Source of the DNA: Bacteroidota bacterium
Lineage (GTDB): Bacteria; Bacteroidota; Bacteroidia; 2-12-FULL-35-15
Direction of reading: 5' to 3'
DNA: 64,000 nucleotides
Assembly: GCA_947476185.1 (NCBI GenBank)
Contig: CANJPX010000005.1
Coordinates: forward strand, 39,813-103,812
The stretch's first letter is position 1; each line of letters starts with the position of its first letter. The translations under genes were made by a program, and so were the position numbers. The notes below the pieces were generated by a model. That model did not search any database, was not told the DNA's origin, and saw nothing but the letters and a program-made list of their open reading frames with translations. Positions 17,308 through 26,495 of this stretch are shown piece by piece.

Positions 17308-18954
17308 TTAATATTTTATTTCATACAACTCACATTTCTCGCTTGTGCCGATTGACTTTACCAATCGTATCTTTTGAGGATATTTCTGATAAACAGGACC
17401 TATCATTCTGTGAATATTATTAATGATCCTGCCATTATTTTTCACAGGGTTCATGCGTAAACTTGCCAAAATCAGGTATTGAATATTTTGCTTTTTCCAT
17501 CCCATCAAAACAGTATCGGCATCGGTTGACGTTGTAATAAACTGACCAACGAATTTTTTTCCTCCACTATAAATAAAGGACATTGCTGGTTTTCTCGAGA
17601 TCACTTGTGCATCAGCAGGCAAGCTATCTGCACAATATTTACTCATCTTAATAAAATTTTCATAATCCGGTGTGTAACCCGATTTTGAATTTTCTTTCAT
17701 TCTTTCCAAGGAACAAACGACATTCCATATCAGAAAACCACTTGAAATTAAAATAAAAATTGTTTGAAATCCGGAATACCTTTTTGCAAACTCGTATGTA
17801 CCATAATAAAATAAAAGAAAAATAAATGGCATAACAATAATGATCAAACGGTCTTGCATATTAGCCGCCTGCACACCAAAGAAAATACCTCCGCAAAGTA
17901 CAATCAGGTAAATGCTGGTAAAAAATATGAAATTATTTTTTTTGTAACTGAATATTGCACAAATACCAATGAACAAAGATGTAAGAAATGCAAAAAACGG
18001 AACAATGCTTTCTGCAACATATTTGGTTGGCCGAACATGCAATATCCGATAAACGTGTAATGAAAAATATGTCCCACAGTTATTAAAAAACCTGCTAATC
18101 ATTCCACTAAGATCTTCATGTCCGGATGCCGGTTTATACAACTCCTTACGAAGCATCATTTCCAATTGATTGGCATCGTTTGCTCCATACATTGTTGCAG
18201 TGAGCCATTGATATATCATCCTGATAGCGAAAAATGCAACGAAAGCATACACCGCCTGTTTGTAATTCTTCTTGGTAATAAAATAAACAAAAACTGCTAC
18301 AATGGTAACAAAGGCTATACTTTTGGAAGTAGATAACAATACGAACAACAGTCCGAACAAGATCCATTTCATATAATTTTGCTTGAATCCTTCCACCCAA
18401 CCTAATTCACTATCAATACTATCAATGATCTTGAACATTACATATAAACACATCGATTGCACAAACAAGAAAAACGTTTCGGTGAACGTCTGACTGGAAT
18501 AAAACTGTATATAATCATTTAACGAAATGAATGCGAGCAATGCCACCAAAACAGTATATGGAATTCTTTTCACGAATGTTTTGTATGTGAACCAAACAAA
18601 ACCAAACTGGCAGATCACTGAAAAAGATTTTAACGCGACCACATTCAACCCAAACAACTTCAAAAAGATGGAAAGAAAAACCGGATATGCTGGGCCTTGA
18701 AAATAAGGAAATTTCCCTTCATTCAAAAACGACCACGCTCTTTCAATATAAGTTGAATCATCGAGTCCATCTGATACTTTCGCATCAAATAATAAATAGG
18801 AAAACAATGTTGACAAAAATAAAAAACCGTAAAAAATTAATTTATCATTTTTCTCAAACCATACATTCAAGTTATCGAACAGGTCAGCTTTTGAAGACAT
18901 CTTTTTTACCGGACCTTTTGCCTGAATAACAGTTTGTTTTTCTTTTTTAGCCAT
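17308..18954 (-). CDS. Polytopic GT39/ArnT-like membrane protein
   Basis: 548-residue protein with a charged cytoplasmic N terminus (1-35), about ten to eleven transmembrane helices and a soluble C-terminal domain (about 430-548). The first periplasmic loop contains SDGLDDSTYIERAWSFLNEG (Asp65, Asp66), the position and form of the catalytic Asp motif of GT-C enzymes (PMT/ArnT-like), followed by the FQGPAYPVFLSIFLKLFG segment. It most likely transfers a sugar from a polyprenyl phosphate to a lipid or protein. It is the third glycosylation gene in a row but on the opposite strand, so not in the same operon as the two preceding genes. Confidence 0.75.
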   Translation of the reverse strand: MAKKEKQTVIQAKGPVKKMSSKADLFDNLNVWFEKNDKLIFYGFLFLSTLFSYLLFDAKVSDGLDDSTYIERAWSFLNEGKFPYFQGPAYPVFLSIFLKLFGLNVVALKSFSVICQFGFVWFTYKTFVKRIPYTVLVALLAFISLNDYIQFYSSQTFTETFFLFVQSMCLYVMFKIIDSIDSELGWVEGFKQNYMKWILFGLLFVLLSTSKSIAFVTIVAVFVYFITKKNYKQAVYAFVAFFAIRMIYQWLTATMYGANDANQLEMMLRKELYKPASGHEDLSGMISRFFNNCGTYFSLHVYRILHVRPTKYVAESIVPFFAFLTSLFIGICAIFSYKKNNFIFFTSIYLIVLCGGIFFGVQAANMQDRLIIIVMPFIFLLFYYGTYEFAKRYSGFQTIFILISSGFLIWNVVCSLERMKENSKSGYTPDYENFIKMSKYCADSLPADAQVISRKPAMSFIYSGGKKFVGQFITTSTDADTVLMGWKKQNIQYLILASLRMNPVKNNGRIINNIHRMIGPVYQKYPQKIRLVKSIGTSEKCELYEIKY

Positions 18955-19033
18955 AATCTTGTGGTTGTAATAATAACCTAAAATTAACTAAAAAAAAGAC
19001 ATCTCAAAAAAATACAATGAATCCAAATTAAGG

Positions 19034-19065
19034 TTTGTTGCATTCGCAGATAAGCCTTACTTTTA
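19034..19065 (+). promoter_or_regulatory. Predicted thiL promoter
   Basis: TTTG (19034-19037), a 20-nt spacer and TACTTTTA (19058-19065), one base off the TAnnTTTG -7 consensus. The implied start is about 12 nt before the thiL ATG. Confidence 0.45.
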
Positions 19066-19083
19066 CTTAATAATAATAATGAT

Positions 19084-20127
19084 ATGCTGGAAAATACAGA
19101 CCGCACCGAACTAAGCAGTTTGGGTGAATTTGGGTTAATAAAACACCTTACACAATTTATTGAAATAAAAAACGAAAGCACTATAAAAGGAGTTGGAGAT
19201 GATGCTGCCGTTATCGATTATAAAGGAAAACAAACCGTTGTTTCCACCGATATGCTTGTTGAAGGAGTTCACTTTGATCTTGCATATGTTCCCCTGAAAC
19301 ATTTAGGTTTCAAATCTGTATCAGTCAACTTATCGGATATTTATGCGATGAATGCTACTCCGAAGCAGATCACAATCTCTCTTGCGATCTCCAATCGTTT
19401 CTCTGTTGAAGCAATGGAAGAACTTTACGAAGGTATCGGTATGGCCTGCAAAAAACACAATGTAGATATTGTCGGTGGTGACACAACCACCTCCAAATCC
19501 GGACTCGTGATAAGCATTACAGCCATCGGCGAAGCCGACCCGGACGAACTTGTTTTCAGAAATGGTGCAAAAGAAGGAGACTTACTTTGTGTAACCGGTG
19601 ATCTTGGAGCTGCCTATGTCGGACTACAATTGTTAGAACGTGAAAAACAAATTTTCATGGAATCACCGGGCGTTCAACCGGACCTTGGCGGCAACGATTA
19701 TATTCTCGAACGTCAATTAAAACCGGAAGCAAGAAAAGATATTCCTGTTCTATTGAAAAAATTAGAAGTGAAACCTACTTCCATGATCGATATTTCTGAT
19801 GGTTTAGCTTCCGAAATTTTACATATCAGTTCACAGTCAAATGTAGGCTGCAATTTGTTTGAAGAAAAGATCCCTATCGATCCATCAACATACAATATGG
19901 CGAGGGAATTTAATATGGACCCCACAATTTGTGCTCTAAATGGTGGCGAAGACTATGAATTACTTTTTACAATTGACCAATCAGATTTTCCAAAAGTAAA
20001 GGCCAACCCCGATATCACAGTCATTGGACACATGACAAATAGTAAAGATGGCGTAAATTTAATTTCAAAAGCAGGCACCTCCATAATGCTAACTGCACAA
20101 GGATGGGATTCACTTTTGAAAAAGTAA
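19084..20127 (+). CDS. thiL: Thiamine-monophosphate kinase
   Basis: 347-residue enzyme that phosphorylates thiamine monophosphate to the cofactor thiamine diphosphate. Family blocks in order: GEFGLI (14-19), GVGDDAAVI (36-44), STDMLVEGVHFD (54-65), VNLSDIYAM (81-89), GGDTTTS (131-137), MIDISDGLASEI (about 234-245) and GGEDYELLF (about 286-294), the metal and nucleotide ligands of the AIR-synthase-like fold. Length is normal. No other thiamine gene is nearby. The kinase/regulator pair follows 45 nt downstream with no terminator between, so some read-through is possible. Confidence 0.96.
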   Translation: MLENTDRTELSSLGEFGLIKHLTQFIEIKNESTIKGVGDDAAVIDYKGKQTVVSTDMLVEGVHFDLAYVPLKHLGFKSVSVNLSDIYAMNATPKQITISLAISNRFSVEAMEELYEGIGMACKKHNVDIVGGDTTTSKSGLVISITAIGEADPDELVFRNGAKEGDLLCVTGDLGAAYVGLQLLEREKQIFMESPGVQPDLGGNDYILERQLKPEARKDIPVLLKKLEVKPTSMIDISDGLASEILHISSQSNVGCNLFEEKIPIDPSTYNMAREFNMDPTICALNGGEDYELLFTIDQSDFPKVKANPDITVIGHMTNSKDGVNLISKAGTSIMLTAQGWDSLLKK

Positions 20128-20172
20128 GAGATCAATTTTTAATTGAAATAAATAATTATTGCTTATCGTATT

Positions 20173-23127
20173 ATGAAAGCAAAACGTATTCTTCTCTTCA
20201 TTTCTTTTTTGCTCACAATAAACTGTGCTGCACAATCTGTATTTTTCCAAAATTATTCCGTTGATGACGGATTGCCTTTCATAAATGTATCGGCTATTTT
20301 TCAAGATAATAAAGGGAATTTATGGAGTGGTGGATATGGCGGATTGAGTAAATTCGACGGGATCTCTTTCACCAACTACGCCACAAAAGACGGGTTACTC
20401 AACCACTTTGTAACAACCATATGTGACGACAACCAAGGAAATTTATGGATAGGAACTGTCAGCGGCATAAATAAATTTAACGGTAAAACATTTACAAGTT
20501 TTACTACAAAAAACGGACTTATCAACAACAGTATCTCTTCCTCCCTGAAAGATGTAAATGGTAATATCTGGTTCGGTACAGAAAATGGGATAAGCAAATT
20601 AACGGAAGGAACGTTTATTAATTTTTCAGTGAAAAATGGATTGGCAGGAAATATTGTTAAATGTATCTTTCAGGATAAAGACGCAAACATATGGATAGGA
20701 ACAACTGCAGGCTTAAGTGTTTTCGATGGAAAGAAATTCACTAATTACAACATTGCAGATGGACTTTCATCCCACATCATCACCGGCATTACTCAGGATA
20801 AAGAAAAAAATATCTGGATCGCTACTTCTAATGGGGTCTGTAAATTATCAAATAACATTTTCACTTGTTATTCTGAAAACGAAGGATTGGTCGATAACAA
20901 TGTAACTTCTATTTTATGCGATTATAAAAATACAATTTGGATAGGCTCAGGAAAAGGTATCCAAAAATTTGTTGATGGAAAATTTACAAAATACTCTATA
21001 AAGAGAGATCAGAATAGCAACTTAGTGGGTTGCTTATATGAAGATTTTGAACGTAACCTTTGGATCGGCACCTATTCCGGATTATTTAAATACAGAGGAA
21101 ATCCTTTTGTAAGTTTTGGTATCCACGATGGACTAACAAACAATTTTATTTTCGGAGTAACACGTGACTCCAAAAATAATTTATGGGCAGGTTCGCAAGG
21201 AGGAGGTTTGTATAAATATAACGATGGAGAATTCTTGCAGTTCGATAAAGAAAAAGGGCTGGATGCAAATGGTGTAAACATGATCTTCGAATATAGTCCT
21301 GGAATCCTTTGGCTGGGCACCGATAAAGGACTGACGATCTATAACGAAAAAATATTCAGTAAAAAAAATGATACCTCCTCGGTATGGAAAGATCCTATCA
21401 ATTGTATATATAAAGATTCGAAAAACAATATTTGGCTGGGAAGCAGCAGGAAAGTATATAAATATGACGGAGAAAAATTCAGCTCGTTTCCTTTCAAGGG
21501 ATTATCAGAGAAGTGCGATGCCTGGACTTTTGTAGAAGATAAAAGTGGGAGATTATGGGTAGGAACCTATTTAGGAGGATTATTCAAACAAGAAGGAAAA
21601 ACATTTGTTGAATGCAGCAAACAATTAGGGCTTACAAATGATTCTTATTTGGCATCACTGATTGATAAGGAAGGAAATTTATATTTCGGGGCTTTGGATG
21701 GATTATGGATGATCGATCCGGATCAACCTCATAAAAGACCGGTAAATTTTAATGAAAATGATGGTATGAGTTCTGATCTTATTTACTCGCTTGCATTTGG
21801 AACTTCACAAGATGATATTTGGGTGGGCACCAATCAAGGGTTAAACAAATTGAATCTTGCTGATTATAAAAAGAACGGCACAAAAAAAATCATACAATTT
21901 GGGAAACAAGATGGATTTTCAGGAGTAGAATGTAATGGAAACGGAGCCTTCGTTGATAAGGACGGCTCTATTTGGTTTGGTACCGTAAACGGATTAATAA
22001 AATACGATCCGCATGAATATATTGATAACACCTTCGAATCTAAAATAAGCATTACGGATTTCAGCCTTTTTTATAAAGACACCGTTCTTCCTAATTATGT
22101 TCATTTATCTTATGATAACAACAATATCACCTTTAAGTATTCCGGAATTTGTCTGACCAACCCTTCAAAAGTAAAATATTCACACTTTTTAGACGGCTTC
22201 GAAAATAATTGGTCGCCACCAACAAAAGACCGCTTCAGCACCTTTTCAAATTTACCTCCTGGAACATATACATTTAATGTGATCAGTTCTAACAATGAAG
22301 GTGTATGGAATAAAACACCCGTGTCCTTTACATTCACGATCGACCGGCCATTTTGGAGAACATGGGCATTCACAATTTCCACAACTTCATTTTTTATTCT
22401 GGCGCTGATCTTATCGATAAGATTCCGCATCCTGCGAATAAAAGACCGTGAAAAAAACAAAACCGAACTCAATAAAAAAATTGCCAACATCGAGTCACAA
22501 GCATTGCGTGCTCAGATGAATCCACACTTTATCTTTAATACATTAAGCTCTATTCAACATTATATCTCCAACAATGATACTGATGCGGCATTAAAATATT
22601 TGTCGAAATTTGCCAAACTAATGCGTAGGATAATGGATAATTCGAAACAACAAGTGATCGCTGTTGCGGAAGAAATAAATGCACTGGACCTCTATCTCGA
22701 ATTAGAAGTGATGCGTTTCGACAAGAAGTTTGAATACCATATTATTATAGATCCACAGATCGATCAGGCCTATGACCGCATTCCATCCATGCTCATCCAG
22801 CCATATGTAGAAAATGCAATTTTACATGGCCTCCTTCCAAAACAAGGAAACGGGAAGATCACCATTACATTAATTAAACAAAATGATACTATTTTATGTA
22901 CTATCGAAGACAATGGTATCGGAAGGGAAAGTTCAATGGAATTCAAAAAGAACAGGGTGCAACAACACAAATCGATGGGAATGAGTATCACCAAGGAACG
23001 CTTGGATATTTTGAATTCCAGTTTAAACAGTACTATTTATGCTGAAATAATTGATCTGTTTGAAGATGGCAAAGCTTCAGGAACAAAGGTTCGTTTAGTC
23101 ATTCCACTAGATGAAAAAGAGAATTAA
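20173..23127 (+). CDS. Propeller-type LytS-family sensor histidine kinase
   Basis: 984-residue membrane sensor. A signal peptide (about 1-22) is followed by a periplasmic double beta-propeller made of two-component-regulator propeller repeats (about 25-620; recurrent GNLWIGT-x-xG and ISKF/LSVFDGKxFTNY units), a Y_Y_Y immunoglobulin-like domain (about 640-725, PPGTYTFNVISSNNEGVW), one transmembrane helix (about 731-752) and a cytoplasmic His_kinase/HATPase region. The phospho-acceptor is His785 in QMNPHFIFNTLSSIQHYI, and the ATP site includes QPYVENAILHGLLP and EDNGIGRE. The LytTR regulator gene follows 71 nt later. Ligand unknown. Propeller sensors in Bacteroidota often detect glycans (hybrid forms), but this non-hybrid LytS form is less characterised. 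Confidence 0.92.
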   Translation: MKAKRILLFISFLLTINCAAQSVFFQNYSVDDGLPFINVSAIFQDNKGNLWSGGYGGLSKFDGISFTNYATKDGLLNHFVTTICDDNQGNLWIGTVSGINKFNGKTFTSFTTKNGLINNSISSSLKDVNGNIWFGTENGISKLTEGTFINFSVKNGLAGNIVKCIFQDKDANIWIGTTAGLSVFDGKKFTNYNIADGLSSHIITGITQDKEKNIWIATSNGVCKLSNNIFTCYSENEGLVDNNVTSILCDYKNTIWIGSGKGIQKFVDGKFTKYSIKRDQNSNLVGCLYEDFERNLWIGTYSGLFKYRGNPFVSFGIHDGLTNNFIFGVTRDSKNNLWAGSQGGGLYKYNDGEFLQFDKEKGLDANGVNMIFEYSPGILWLGTDKGLTIYNEKIFSKKNDTSSVWKDPINCIYKDSKNNIWLGSSRKVYKYDGEKFSSFPFKGLSEKCDAWTFVEDKSGRLWVGTYLGGLFKQEGKTFVECSKQLGLTNDSYLASLIDKEGNLYFGALDGLWMIDPDQPHKRPVNFNENDGMSSDLIYSLAFGTSQDDIWVGTNQGLNKLNLADYKKNGTKKIIQFGKQDGFSGVECNGNGAFVDKDGSIWFGTVNGLIKYDPHEYIDNTFESKISITDFSLFYKDTVLPNYVHLSYDNNNITFKYSGICLTNPSKVKYSHFLDGFENNWSPPTKDRFSTFSNLPPGTYTFNVISSNNEGVWNKTPVSFTFTIDRPFWRTWAFTISTTSFFILALILSIRFRILRIKDREKNKTELNKKIANIESQALRAQMNPHFIFNTLSSIQHYISNNDTDAALKYLSKFAKLMRRIMDNSKQQVIAVAEEINALDLYLELEVMRFDKKFEYHIIIDPQIDQAYDRIPSMLIQPYVENAILHGLLPKQGNGKITITLIKQNDTILCTIEDNGIGRESSMEFKKNRVQQHKSMGMSITKERLDILNSSLNSTIYAEIIDLFEDGKASGTKVRLVIPLDEKEN

Positions 23128-23198
23128 CAAAATTTAATATTTTATTAGTATATTAGTATTGGAATAAATCAGGAAACAAAATTCATATTTCGTAGCAC

Positions 23199-23948
23199 AT
23201 GATAAAAGCGATAATAGTAGATGATGAATTGGGCGCACGCGAATCATTGTCTAAAATGCTGGAAAAAAATTGCAAACAAATTGAAGTTGTTGCAAAAGTC
23301 GATTCCATGTTAAGTGCTTTCGAAGCAATCACAAATAAAGAACCTGATCTGGTATTTTTAGATATAGAAATGCCAAATGGGAATGCTTTCGACCTACTCG
23401 AAAAATTCAAGAACATCAATTTCAATATTATTTTTACTACCGCATACGATCATTACGCTATCAAAGCGATCAAATTCAGTGCTGTCGATTATATCTTAAA
23501 ACCCATCGACCCGGAGGAACTGGTAATTGCAGTTAAACGATTTGAAGAACGTGCCGGACAAAAAAGCACGCTGGACAAACAATTCAAAACATTATTATCA
23601 AACGTAAGACCCGAAAATAAACTTAAGAAGGTTGGCATTCCTGATGGCGATGGATTGATCTTTATTAATCTTTCTGATATTATCCGCTGCGATTCGGATG
23701 GGAATTATACTTTTTTTATCCTTACTAACGGCAAAAAGATAATTGCCTCCCGCACATTGGGGGAATACGAACAAATGTTTGCTGACGATAACTTTTTCCG
23801 CATTCATCGCTCCCATTTGGTCAACCTCGAACACGTTAAAAAGTATATTAAAGGAGAAGGAGGATATGTTGTAATGAGCGACAATTCACAGGTTGAAGTA
23901 TCCAGACGTAATAAAACTGATTTCCTCGAGAAACTTTCTCATTTATAG
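23199..23948 (+). CDS. LytTR-family response regulator
   Basis: 249-residue DNA-binding regulator partnered with the preceding kinase. The receiver domain (1-115) has acidic pocket Asp8-Asp9, phospho-acceptor Asp55 (LVFLDIEMP), a switch Thr (TTAYDHYA, 80-81) and Lys101 (YILKPID). The LytTR domain (about 140-245) has the SDIIRCDSDGNYTFF, FRIHRSHLVNLEHVKKY and VEVSRRNK blocks. LytTR proteins bind paired short direct repeats, usually of their own or a neighbouring promoter; the 56-residue peptide gene downstream is a possible target, which is inference. Confidence 0.93.
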   Translation: MIKAIIVDDELGARESLSKMLEKNCKQIEVVAKVDSMLSAFEAITNKEPDLVFLDIEMPNGNAFDLLEKFKNINFNIIFTTAYDHYAIKAIKFSAVDYILKPIDPEELVIAVKRFEERAGQKSTLDKQFKTLLSNVRPENKLKKVGIPDGDGLIFINLSDIIRCDSDGNYTFFILTNGKKIIASRTLGEYEQMFADDNFFRIHRSHLVNLEHVKKYIKGEGGYVVMSDNSQVEVSRRNKTDFLEKLSHL

Positions 23949-24087
23949 TCACACCGCTTAAATTTTAATACCTACCGTTAAATAAGTGAACCTGCCATTT
24001 ACTCATTATGGGTTTACTTGTGCTCTTTTGTACCGTAATATTGTTCAGAAGTTCATTCAAATAGTGTTTCAGAATAATTCAAGAGCA

Positions 24088-24162
24088 GGTGTTGGGAGGT
24101 TTGCAACAAAATTAATTGGCACATGGGGATGTTGTTTATATTAATTGGCAGACGCCCACACC
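24088..24162. repeat. Hairpin element, copy 1 of the ACATGGGGATGTTGTT core
   Basis: Outer arms GGTGTTGGG (24088-24096) and CCCACACC (24155-24162) pair with one bulged T. The centre holds ACATGGGGATGTTGTT (24121-24136), itself a small ACAT-GGGG-ATGT hairpin, flanked by a direct repeat ATTAATTGGCA (24111-24121 and 24140-24150). The same 16-nt core recurs at 26464-26479. Confidence 0.6.
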
Positions 24163-24230
24163 TTAACTCAAAAAAGAAAAAATATCCGGAAACGGAAATA
24201 AAAATAACTAAAAACTTAAAAACTTAAAAG

Positions 24231-24401
24231 ATGGCAACAACATTACTCAATTTTAACAACTTAAATTTAAAAGCCATGAATAGAAAAACATCAATCCGCC
24301 ACGGGCAGCATTACCACCAAGAGGGAATCGGAACCGTAACCATCCTGTTAGCAATTGCAACAGTATCAATAATCTTTTTTAGCATTTTTAATGCAATCTA
24401 A
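24231..24401 (+). CDS. Small single-span membrane peptide
   Basis: A 56-residue frame. Residues 1-35 are polar with several His (RHGQHYHQEG) and residues 36-56 form one hydrophobic helix (TVTILLAIATVSIIFFSIFNAI). No family is recognised. Support for being real: an A-rich leader with tandem AAAAACTT repeats directly before the ATG, a complete frame, and a strong terminator 33 nt after the stop. An internal Met16 (MNRKTSIRHG) is an alternative start. It lies downstream of the LytTR regulator in the same direction and after hairpin copy 1; it could be a regulon target, small stress peptide or toxin-like peptide, none of which can be shown here. Confidence 0.5.
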   Translation: MATTLLNFNNLNLKAMNRKTSIRHGQHYHQEGIGTVTILLAIATVSIIFFSIFNAI

Positions 24402-24433
24402 TTTTCAGTTTTGTTTGTTTAGTTTAGACCCCC

Positions 24434-24474
24434 GAGAGCGGTACCTTTGAGAGCAGGTGCCGCTCTTAATTTTT
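24434..24474 (+). terminator. Terminator after the 56-residue peptide gene
   Basis: Stem GAGAGCGGTACC / GGTGCCGCTCTT (24434-24445 with 24456-24467, one G-T pair) and a ten-base loop, followed by AATTTTT. It overlaps nothing and ends just before the convergent gene's stop at 24479. Confidence 0.8.
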
Positions 24475-24478
24475 ACAG

Positions 24479-26038
24479 CTAAAGATCTTTATTCATCCCT
24501 GCAGTTTCTTCTACGATCACCCTGTATGGAACACGCTCGATCTTGCTCTCCGCCCAAGAAATAAAATCAAAATAGTCGAATGCGGCGCGTTCAAAAGAAT
24601 CGGTTCTCAATTCTATCAATGCTTTTTTTAACTCCTTATAATATTTAGTCTGCTCATCCCGCTTTTTCGTCTTTAATACCTTGCCGATAAAATCCATAAA
24701 CACTGTCTCAAATTTATACTCCCGGTGTCTAGAACTCAGATATCTGTGAACACTCTTAAATGCATGAGGAACAAAATCATCATGCTTCAGTTCGATATGA
24801 ATGATCAGACTCATGATCTGTGCAAAACAATAAATATTTTCGCTTTCCTCAAAATTCGGACTGTTCAACAGCTTATTGATCCATTTTAATGCAAGCGTAT
24901 ATTTTTCTGCACCAAAAAACATTGCTGCCATACTAAAATAAAAATATGCTTCACGCAGCTTGGTAAATTTTCCGGGATACATTTTCAATTTCTCCTCAAT
25001 TTTCGGTGCTAACTCAATCCCCTTTTCAAACTCTGCTGTTTGCAGATATATCGACAATTCGATGCTTGTCGCACTTGAAAATAATTTTACAGAGAGATCT
25101 TCATTTTTTCCATTTTCAAATTGCACTAATGTTGAGCGCAGCTTTTTTAAACTTGCAAAAACTTCTTTATACTTTTTCAACTGGCTGCCTACATATATTT
25201 CATTGGTAAGTACAGAAAAATAAATGTTTGGCTCCTCCTTAAAAATATCGGGATACGCTTCGATGAGTTGAACATTCTTTACTAGGTTTTTATAACTATT
25301 TTCATGATCCCCGATCCCGAAATAATAAGCACTGTAAATATGATAAAACAGGTACCGGGTTTCTGTCGACAAAGCCTTGTGCTCACTTTTTAATAACGTG
25401 TTATCTATGATCTTTTTAAACTGAAGCATTTCCTCCGGATTCCTAACCTTTCCTTGTTTATTCAGAATAGTAAAAAAGCGACTCTTTATATTCCAATATT
25501 CATTGAAGTTCTTAATTTTTTCGCTGATCAGATCATCCGATTTTAGCATTTCCAAAATTTCCGAATCTTTCTTACCGGAATAATTTTCCGTTTCCATCAA
25601 TTTTTTTTCCCATAAGCTGATCTCCAACAGGGATGAATGTCGTTCATAACGACTGGCTACTTTCTTAGCACTGGAAAGCATCTTCGCGCATTGCTCGTAC
25701 AATGTTTTTTTATAAAGTATCTCTGCACAATGCAGATCTCTTTTTAACTGCGCATCAATAGAACTTTTGGAATGAAAGGCTGTTAAGCTATCCAATACAA
25801 CATCGTAAAGTCGTGCTTTGGTGATTGAGAAGTTATTTATAAACGTTTCTTTCTTGAACTGTTTCAATAACACTTCTTCATTATATTCTACTTGCTTGTC
25901 TATCGCCTCAAATAATATCACATAATTATTCTTTTCACCGAGTGTATGTCGGGAAGCATATAAATTAAAATACCTTTTTTCCGTTTTATTGAGTGATTTG
26001 ACCAATTGATGCAATTGATCCGAAGCCTTGTTTGACAT
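24479..26038 (-). CDS. Alpha-helical repeat (TPR-like) hypothetical protein
   Basis: 519-residue soluble protein without signal peptide or transmembrane segment, predicted almost entirely helical. It starts SDQLHQLVKSLNKTEKRYFNLYASRH, a block I recognise from a Bacteroidota-restricted family of uncharacterised proteins. The middle (about 200-430) has TPR-like helix pairs (e.g. YAAYYFGIGDHENSYKNL-type and AEKYTLALKWINKLLNS). The N-terminal part could bind nucleic acid or a partner, but nothing diagnostic is visible. Function unknown. Convergent with the small membrane peptide gene; its own promoter must lie in the AT-rich 26.04-26.3 kb gap. Confidence 0.75.
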   Translation of the reverse strand: MSNKASDQLHQLVKSLNKTEKRYFNLYASRHTLGEKNNYVILFEAIDKQVEYNEEVLLKQFKKETFINNFSITKARLYDVVLDSLTAFHSKSSIDAQLKRDLHCAEILYKKTLYEQCAKMLSSAKKVASRYERHSSLLEISLWEKKLMETENYSGKKDSEILEMLKSDDLISEKIKNFNEYWNIKSRFFTILNKQGKVRNPEEMLQFKKIIDNTLLKSEHKALSTETRYLFYHIYSAYYFGIGDHENSYKNLVKNVQLIEAYPDIFKEEPNIYFSVLTNEIYVGSQLKKYKEVFASLKKLRSTLVQFENGKNEDLSVKLFSSATSIELSIYLQTAEFEKGIELAPKIEEKLKMYPGKFTKLREAYFYFSMAAMFFGAEKYTLALKWINKLLNSPNFEESENIYCFAQIMSLIIHIELKHDDFVPHAFKSVHRYLSSRHREYKFETVFMDFIGKVLKTKKRDEQTKYYKELKKALIELRTDSFERAAFDYFDFISWAESKIERVPYRVIVEETAGMNKDL

Positions 26039-26250
26039 GTATATTTATTCGATATTATATTTAATGAACAATTGTATTTTTATTCCAACTGCAGCAGTTT
26101 ATCATTAAACTAAATTTCTTCAAAAATACGCTTTATCCTTTATTTATAGTCATTTTTGAAACAAAAAAGCTATACCAATAGATCTAAATTAAATATAATA
26201 AATCAGATATCATAGTTATTTTGGACTTATTATTCATTCAAAAGCATAAT

Positions 26251-26390
26251 TAGACATGTATAAATATAGAATAATCTGGATTTTACGTTGACTTGTATAA
26301 TAATGATTTAATATAATTCTTTATTAACAGCTTTTTTAAAGCAATTTTAATGAAAACATATCTAATTGACATGTATAATTATGAAGCAAT
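26251..26390. repeat. Three imperfect 25-bp direct repeats
   Basis: Copies beginning GACATGTATAAATATAG (26253), GACTTGTATAATAATGA (26290) and GACATGTATAATTATGA (26368), unequally spaced (37 and 78 bp). They lie upstream of the TAGATTTG box and could be regulator sites. Confidence 0.45.
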
Positions 26391-26444
26391 CTATATAACA
26401 AAGAAGGTTTTTATGGAATAGATTTGTATCAGTAAAATGCTTTG

Positions 26445-26495
26445 GCTCGGCTTGTTGCATGAAACATGGGGATGTTGTTCGGCAACAAGCTAAGC
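26445..26495. repeat. Hairpin element, copy 2 of the ACATGGGGATGTTGTT core
   Basis: Arms GCTCGGCTTGTTGC (26445-26458) and GCAACAAGCTAAGC (26482-26495) pair at 12 of 14 positions. The loop contains AACAT-GGGG-ATGTT, a nested hairpin, and shares ACATGGGGATGTTGTT exactly with copy 1 at 24121-24136, although the outer arms differ. Confidence 0.65.

Noticed and set aside
26366..26380. TTGACATGTATAAT read as a sigma-70 -35/-10 promoter
   Set aside because: The two elements are fused without the 17-bp spacer, and Bacteroidota use TTTG/TAnnTTTG boxes; it is one unit of a direct repeat.
24088..26495. Integron attC sites forming a cassette array
   Set aside because: The core is shared, but the RYYYAAC/GTTRRRY ends are not in attC order, no integrase is present and the genes between are on opposite strands.
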